Assembly: GCA_003052455.1 (NCBI GenBank)
Contig: QAPD01000038.1
Location: 1 to 35,258, forward strand
Source of the DNA: Sphaerisporangium cinnabarinum
Lineage (GTDB): Bacteria; Actinomycetota; Actinomycetes; Actinomycetales; Cellulomonadaceae
Length of the DNA: 35,258 nt
Direction of reading: 5' to 3'
Part shown: positions 30,801-35,258 of the stretch, piece by piece
How the letters are laid out: the number at the start of each line of letters is the position of its first letter
Position numbering within the stretch: position 1 is the first letter of the stretch
Made by a program: the position numbers and the translations under genes
The notes under the pieces: model-generated
What the model saw: only the letters and a program-made list of their open reading frames with translations
The model's database searches: none
Told to the model about the DNA's origin: nothing

Positions 30801-31778
30801 TCACGGGACGAGCAGCACCTTGCCGAACACCTCGCCCGAGTCGAGCAGCTCGTGCGCGCGCGCCGCCTCGTCGAGCGGCAGCCGCGCGTGCACGACCGGC
30901 CGCACCCGGCCGTCCTCCACGAGGGGCCAGACGTGCGTCAGCACCTCGTGCACGATGCGCGCCTTCTCCTGCGGCGGGCGGGCCCGCAGCGTCGTCCCGG
31001 CCACCGTGGCCCGCCGGGCGAGGAGGAGGCCGAGGTCGAGCTCCGCGCGTCGTCCCTTCTGCATGCCGATGACGACGAGGCGCCCGCCCGTGGCGAGGAC
31101 CTCGAGGTTGCGCGGCAGGTAGGCCGCGCCGACGACGTCGAGCACCACGTCCGCGCCGTGGCCGCCCGACGCGTCCCGCACCGCGGCGACGAAGTCCTCC
31201 GTGCGGTGGTCGACGGCGACGCTCGCCCCGAGCGCGAGGCACCGGTCGGCGCGTTCTCGGCCGCCCGCCGTCACGGCGACGTGCGCCCCGAGCGCCGCCC
31301 CGAGCTGGATGCCCACCGTCCCGACGCCGCCCGAGCCGCCGTGCACGAGCAGCCACTCGCCGGGCGCCAGACGGCCGACGTCGACCACGTTGCTCCACAC
31401 GGTGCACACCGCCTCCGGGAGCGCGGCCGCGTCCACGAGGTCGATCCCGTCGGGGACCGGGAGCACCTGCGTCGCGCGCACCCGGACCTGCTCCGCGTAG
31501 CCGCCGCCGTCGAGCAGCGCGACGACGCGGTCGCCGACCGACCAGCCCGACACCGCGTCCCCGACGCGGGCCACCGTGCCCGAGACCTCCAGGCCCGGCC
31601 AGTCGGGTGCGCCCGGCGGCGGAGGGTAAGATCCAGCGCGTTGTAGCAGGTCAGCACGGTTCACGCCAGCGGAAGCGACGTCCACCACGAGCTCGTCCGG
31701 CCCAGGGGTCTGGTCAGGGAGCGTGGAAACCGTTAGTTTCTCAGGGCCACCGGGGCCCGATATCGTGACGCCTCGCAC
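30801..31778 (-). CDS. NAD(P)H-quinone oxidoreductase, PIG3 type
   Basis: This 325-residue zinc-free medium-chain dehydrogenase reduces quinones with NADPH. Marks are ISGPGGPEKL at the N-terminus, AGVNRADLLQRAGSYPPPPGAPDWPGLEVSG (landmark, split by the PPPPG turn) typical of the PIG3 subfamily, GDRVVALLDGGGYAE, the Rossmann motif HGGSGGVGTVGIQLG and VTAGGRERAD. No structural zinc cysteines are present. The GTG at 31778 lies 7 nt behind TAGTCT on the minus strand and gives the family-typical N-terminus; the longer frame to 31832 is not supported. The bpa gene lies 54 bp downstream. Confidence 0.94.
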   Translation of the reverse strand: MRGVTISGPGGPEKLTVSTLPDQTPGPDELVVDVASAGVNRADLLQRAGSYPPPPGAPDWPGLEVSGTVARVGDAVSGWSVGDRVVALLDGGGYAEQVRVRATQVLPVPDGIDLVDAAALPEAVCTVWSNVVDVGRLAPGEWLLVHGGSGGVGTVGIQLGAALGAHVAVTAGGRERADRCLALGASVAVDHRTEDFVAAVRDASGGHGADVVLDVVGAAYLPRNLEVLATGGRLVVIGMQKGRRAELDLGLLLARRATVAGTTLRARPPQEKARIVHEVLTHVWPLVEDGRVRPVVHARLPLDEAARAHELLDSGEVFGKVLLVP

Positions 31779-31785
31779 ATCGCCG

Positions 31786-31791
31786 AGACTA
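31786..31791 (-). promoter_or_regulatory. -10 box of a leaderless promoter (quinone oxidoreductase)
   Basis: TAGTCT (31791-31786, minus strand) is 7 nt before the GTG at 31778 without a Shine-Dalgarno sequence. The 218-bp divergent gap to the sensor-kinase ATG also holds an AT-rich GATAGTTAGTAC stretch near 31888-31900, a candidate promoter for the kinase. Confidence 0.5.
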
Positions 31792-31996
31792 CGCGGACGG
31801 CCCGGGGGGCGCCGGTTCGCCGACGGGGGCACCGCGGGACGAGGGCGATTGTTCGCGTTCCTCGCGGATTAGGTGTCCGGGAGCTGTGCACCGATAGTTA
31901 GTACGCACGACCGGGGAGCGAGCCCGGGAGGCGCCGCTGCCACGCGCGTCGACCATGCCGCCGAACGGGTGGACCAGGTGATGGAGGCAGGTTCGT

Positions 31997-34900
31997 ATGC
32001 TCCGCAGGTTGAGCGTCCGCGGGAAGATCCTTGCGGCACTCGCGGTGCCCGTCCTCGTCCTCTTCGCCGCCGCGGCGATCATCTCGGCGCAGGCCATCGG
32101 GACCGCGCGCGACGCGAGCCAGACGAGCGCGCTCGTCGCGGCGCTCGCGGCGCAGGACGCGGCCGGGACGGAGATCGCGGCCGAGCGCACGTACTCGTTC
32201 CTCGACGCCAACAGCACGCGTGAGACGGCTGAGGAAGCCACGGCGCAGATGATGGCGCAGCGCGAGAAGACCGACCGCGCGCTCGACGCCCGCGACCGCG
32301 CGTACGAGCGGCTCAACACGTCGGCGCTCGACCCCCGCGTGCGCAAGGCGGTGGCCGACACGATCGGTGACCGGTCCGAGCTCATCGGTGTCCGCCAGGC
32401 GATCGACCGGTCCGGCCTCGGCCAGCTGCAGCGCAACTCGATGTACGGCGATCTCATCGACGCGGCGCTGGACGTGCCGCGCACGCTCGCGGACACCACC
32501 CCCGACCGCAGCCTCGCGCAGTACCTCGACACCTACGTGCTGCTCGACGAGCTGCTCGCGCAGCAGGCGCTCGAGCAGCCGCTGGCCGGAGCGGTGCTCC
32601 AGGCTGCGCAGGCGGGCCAGCAGAACACCGTCACCAACCAGCAGGCCGCCGTCCTCGTCACCACCGGAGACACGCTCGCCGGCCGCGCACGGGCCGCGGT
32701 CCGCCAGCTGCCGGGGGAGTTCCGCCTCGAGACGCCGACGGCGACCTACAACCAGATCCGGCAGAACCTCATCGGGTCCCGCCCGGCTGCCACGCCGCCC
32801 AGCCAGGCGGAGCAGTGGCCGAACCTCTCGCAGGAAGATCGCGACCAGACGGCCCCCGTGCGCGACGCCGTGCGCACCGAGACCGCAGAGAAGGCCTCGG
32901 ACCTCGCGGGGGCGGCCACGACCCGCGCCGTGATCACCATCCTCGTGACGCTCGCCGCGGTCGTCGCCTCGATCCTCGTGGCGGGCTTCATCGCGCGCGC
33001 GATCGTCAACCCGCTGCGGCGCCTCACGGACGCCGCCGAGGACGTCCGCGAGCAGCTCCCGAAGCTCGTCGAGCAGGTCGCCGTCCCGGGCCAGGGCCCG
33101 GGCATCGACCTCGCGCCGATCACCGTCGAGTCCAGCGACGAGGTCGGCCAGCTCGCGACCGCGTTCAACGACGTGAACCAGACGACGATCAAGGTCGCCC
33201 GCGAGCAGGCCGCGCTCCGCGGCTCGATCGCCGAGATGTTCGTCAACGTGGCCCGCCGCGACCAGGTGCTCCTCAACCGCCAGCTCGCGTTCCTCGACGA
33301 CCTCGAGCGCTCCGAGGAGGACGCAGGCACGCTGTCCAACCTCTTCCGCCTCGACCACCTCGCGACCCGGATGCGCCGCAACGCCGAGTCGCTGCTCGTG
33401 CTCGCGGGCATCGACTCGGGCCGCCGCGTGCGCCAGCCCATGCCGGCCTCCGACGTCATCCGCACCGCGTCCTCCGAGATCGAGCTGTACGACCGCGTGC
33501 GCCTCAACCTCGTCGTCGACCCGCTCATGCTGGGGCACAACGCGCTCAACGCCGCGCACCTGCTCGCCGAGCTCCTCGAGAACGCGACGATGTTCTCGGA
33601 GCCGCACACGCCCGTCGAGGTCACCACGGGCCGCGACGCGGACTTCGTGCACATCACGGTCCGCGACCACGGCCTGGGCATGACGGCCGAGGAGATCGCC
33701 GAGGCGAACCGGAAGGTCGCGACGCACGCGGCCTCGGACGTCGTCGGTGCCCAGCGCCTGGGCCTGTTCGTCGTCGGTCGCCTCTCGGAGCGCCTCGGCG
33801 CCAAGGTCCGCTTCAGCGCGGGGGGCGACGAGCAGGGCACCGAGGTCGTCGTGTCGTTCCCGGCGGTCCTCTTCGTCCCGGACTCGAACGTCCCGCTCCC
33901 GCAGCCGACGGACCCGTTGGAGACGCGCACCCAGGCCGCGGCGCAGCAGCTGACGAGCACGGGCGTGATGCCGGCGCTCCCCGCCGAGCCCGCCGCTCCC
34001 GCGCCCGTCCCGACGGCGTCCGTGGAGCCCGAGGCGCCCGCCGGTGTGCCCGTCGACCTCGACGCGCTCACCGACGGCACCACGCAGACCGGCATGCCGC
34101 GCCGCCGCTCCCGCACGGTCGACCCGGCGGCGGCCGCGCCCAGCGCGTCGTTCGCGTCGGGCCCGCAGACGGGCGCGATCGTGCTCCCGCCGCTCGCGAC
34201 CCCGGCGCTCCCGGACGAGCTGCCCGCGGGGGACGAGGCCTGGACCCCGCCCGCGGAGGTGGCCCCCGCGACGTCGGCGCTCCCGAGCCGCTCCCGTGCC
34301 GCCGCGACCCCGGTCGAGCCCGTCTCGGCCGAGATCCCTGTGCTCGACGTCAGCACCCGCAGCGCGCTCTTCTCGAGCTTCCGCCCGGTGGGCGAGCGTC
34401 CGGTCACGGAGAACCCGGTCGAGCTCCCGGCCGCGCCGGACGTCACGGCGACCGACATCCCGCTCGTCGTCGACGTGCCGACGGCCGACGCGACGGTCCA
34501 CCAGGAGGTCTGGACCCCGCCGGAGGTCGCGGAGCACCCCGCGGTCCCGAGCGAGGCGGCGGCTGAGCAGGCCTGGGCGCCCGAGCAGGCGTGGGCCCCG
34601 GAGCAGCCGGTCGAGCAGGCCTGGGCTCCCGAGCAGCCCGCGGAGCAGGCGTGGGCGCCGGAGCAGCCCGCCGAGCAGGCGTGGTCGCCGGAGCCCGCGC
34701 AGGAGCGCGCGGCCACGGGCTGGGCCCCGTCGTCGTTCGCCGACGCACCGCTCGACGCGACCCGGGTGGTGCCGCCCGTGGCGGCGCAGCCGGAGGAGCC
34801 CGTGGTCGAGCGCGCGCCGCTCGCGAGCCGGACCCCGACCGAGGCGCACGACGCCCGGCCCGTGGCGCCCTCCGCCCCGGAGCGGGCGGCGGACGTCCCG

Positions 34901-35258
34901 GTCGTGACCGAGGCGGACCACCGCGCCGCGGACAGCGCCGAGGAGATCCCCGCCGAGCTCACGTTCGAGGCGCTGCCGCGCTTCGAGGAGCTCATGGCGG
35001 ACCTCCCGACGCGCCGGTCGCTGCGCGAGAGCCAGGTGCGCAAGCGCGGTCTCTTCGGTCGCCGTCCGCGGACGACCGCCACGCCCCAGGCGACGCGGCC
35101 CGCCGGCCCCTCGGCCGAGGCGCTCGCCTCGCGCCCGGCCGGGTCGGCACCGGCACCGGCCGCACCCGTCGCGCCGACCCCCTCGGCACCTGCGCCCGCA
35201 GCGCCCGCCCCGGTCCCGACGGCCGCGGCCTCGCGGCCGGAGCCGGGCGCACCGGCGC
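31997..35258 (+). CDS. nitrate/nitrite-sensing-type sensor histidine kinase, CvnA-like (3' truncated by window edge)
   Basis: The frame is open for 1087 codons to the window edge. The order is: membrane helix (about 10-32), long helical extracytoplasmic domain like NIT sensors (35-300), second helix (311-334), HAMP (335-400), a dimerisation-like segment with LDHLATRMRRN near 452, and a HATPase domain with N-box LLAELLENATMFSEP (~519-533), RDHGLGM and RLGLFVVGRL. A Pro/Ala-rich tail of more than 450 residues follows (from ~627), including about five EQAWAP-type repeats at 856-900 and a basic RKRGLFGRRP patch. This matches the sensor of actinobacterial conservons (CvnA), usually followed by Roadblock, DUF742 and a small GTPase gene. 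ATG has GGAGG upstream. Confidence 0.88.
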   Translation, partial: MLRRLSVRGKILAALAVPVLVLFAAAAIISAQAIGTARDASQTSALVAALAAQDAAGTEIAAERTYSFLDANSTRETAEEATAQMMAQREKTDRALDARDRAYERLNTSALDPRVRKAVADTIGDRSELIGVRQAIDRSGLGQLQRNSMYGDLIDAALDVPRTLADTTPDRSLAQYLDTYVLLDELLAQQALEQPLAGAVLQAAQAGQQNTVTNQQAAVLVTTGDTLAGRARAAVRQLPGEFRLETPTATYNQIRQNLIGSRPAATPPSQAEQWPNLSQEDRDQTAPVRDAVRTETAEKASDLAGAATTRAVITILVTLAAVVASILVAGFIARAIVNPLRRLTDAAEDVREQLPKLVEQVAVPGQGPGIDLAPITVESSDEVGQLATAFNDVNQTTIKVAREQAALRGSIAEMFVNVARRDQVLLNRQLAFLDDLERSEEDAGTLSNLFRLDHLATRMRRNAESLLVLAGIDSGRRVRQPMPASDVIRTASSEIELYDRVRLNLVVDPLMLGHNALNAAHLLAELLENATMFSEPHTPVEVTTGRDADFVHITVRDHGLGMTAEEIAEANRKVATHAASDVVGAQRLGLFVVGRLSERLGAKVRFSAGGDEQGTEVVVSFPAVLFVPDSNVPLPQPTDPLETRTQAAAQQLTSTGVMPALPAEPAAPAPVPTASVEPEAPAGVPVDLDALTDGTTQTGMPRRRSRTVDPAAAAPSASFASGPQTGAIVLPPLATPALPDELPAGDEAWTPPAEVAPATSALPSRSRAAATPVEPVSAEIPVLDVSTRSALFSSFRPVGERPVTENPVELPAAPDVTATDIPLVVDVPTADATVHQEVWTPPEVAEHPAVPSEAAAEQAWAPEQAWAPEQPVEQAWAPEQPAEQAWAPEQPAEQAWSPEPAQERAATGWAPSSFADAPLDATRVVPPVAAQPEEPVVERAPLASRTPTEAHDARPVAPSAPERAADVPVVTEADHRAADSAEEIPAELTFEALPRFEELMADLPTRRSLRESQVRKRGLFGRRPRTTATPQATRPAGPSAEALASRPAGSAPAPAAPVAPTPSAPAPAAPAPVPTAAASRPEPGAPA
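34564..34698 (+). repeat. EQAWAP coding repeats in the kinase tail
   Basis: Five imperfect repeats of a unit reading EQAW(A/S)PEQP(V/A) are encoded here in frame, with synonymous drift between copies. Repeat number may vary between strains. Confidence 0.7.

Noticed and set aside
31779-31996. Riboswitch in the leader of the sensor kinase
   Set aside because: I looked for c-di-GMP, c-di-AMP and cobalamin signatures, and no conserved core could be identified; only a promoter-like AT-rich stretch is visible.

Overview
The DNA is very GC-rich, with GTG/ATG starts, many 4-nt ATGA/GTGA gene overlaps, TANNNT -10 boxes placed right before start codons, a Bpa-type proteasome activator, DUF5926 and an FBP-type zinc-finger protein. 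This points to a high-GC actinobacterium, probably order Micrococcales (Cellulomonadaceae or Promicromonosporaceae type). The genus is inference only. A cluster of DnaA-box-like 9-mers (1189-1267), together with serS, which is origin-proximal in many actinobacteria, hints at a segment not far from oriC.

Layout. 120-4807 (+) holds a hypothetical protein, a pirin, a DUF5926 protein and a family-2 glycosyltransferase, each with its own apparently leaderless promoter. 4878-10037 (-) is a long, tightly packed set read right to left: enolase-superfamily enzyme, SDR dehydrogenase, ASRT-like small protein, a 15-codon bridging mini-ORF, MFS sugar porter, then a 4-TM protein, a winged-helix regulator and a GNAT acetyltransferase. 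A divergent FCD-type GntR regulator (10152-10793) shares an operator-bearing promoter with it. This looks like an uptake and oxidation pathway for a sugar acid or related carbohydrate under GntR control.

10917-12703 (+) encodes a choloylglycine-hydrolase-family Ntn hydrolase and a methyltransferase. 12710-17365 (-) is one giant gene for a 1551-residue membrane protein made of two tandem copies of the same module (phosphatase-like ectodomain plus polytopic membrane block). 17537-18627 (+) is an FBP zinc-finger protein followed by a TetR regulator. 18656-19789 (-) is a diacylglycerol kinase-like protein. serS (19991-21274) follows a 64-bp tandem triplication that copies its promoter, start codon and first codons, and overlaps a Cof-type HAD phosphatase gene.

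22146-24083 (-) holds a lipoprotein and map. 24273-29069 (+) is a LacI regulator with a CUT1 alpha-glucoside-type ABC importer (binding protein and two permeases; no ATPase or glycosidase in the window), tied together by two LacI-type palindromes. 29180-31778 holds an EamA exporter (+), the proteasome activator with its GQYL tail (-) and a PIG3-type quinone oxidoreductase (-). The window ends inside a large CvnA-like sensor kinase gene (31997 to edge) with a very long Pro/Ala-rich tail.

Most noteworthy: the serS 5' triplication, the duplicated giant membrane protein, the prevalence of leaderless promoters, and the ASRT-containing catabolic operon with a mini-ORF bridging two genes.
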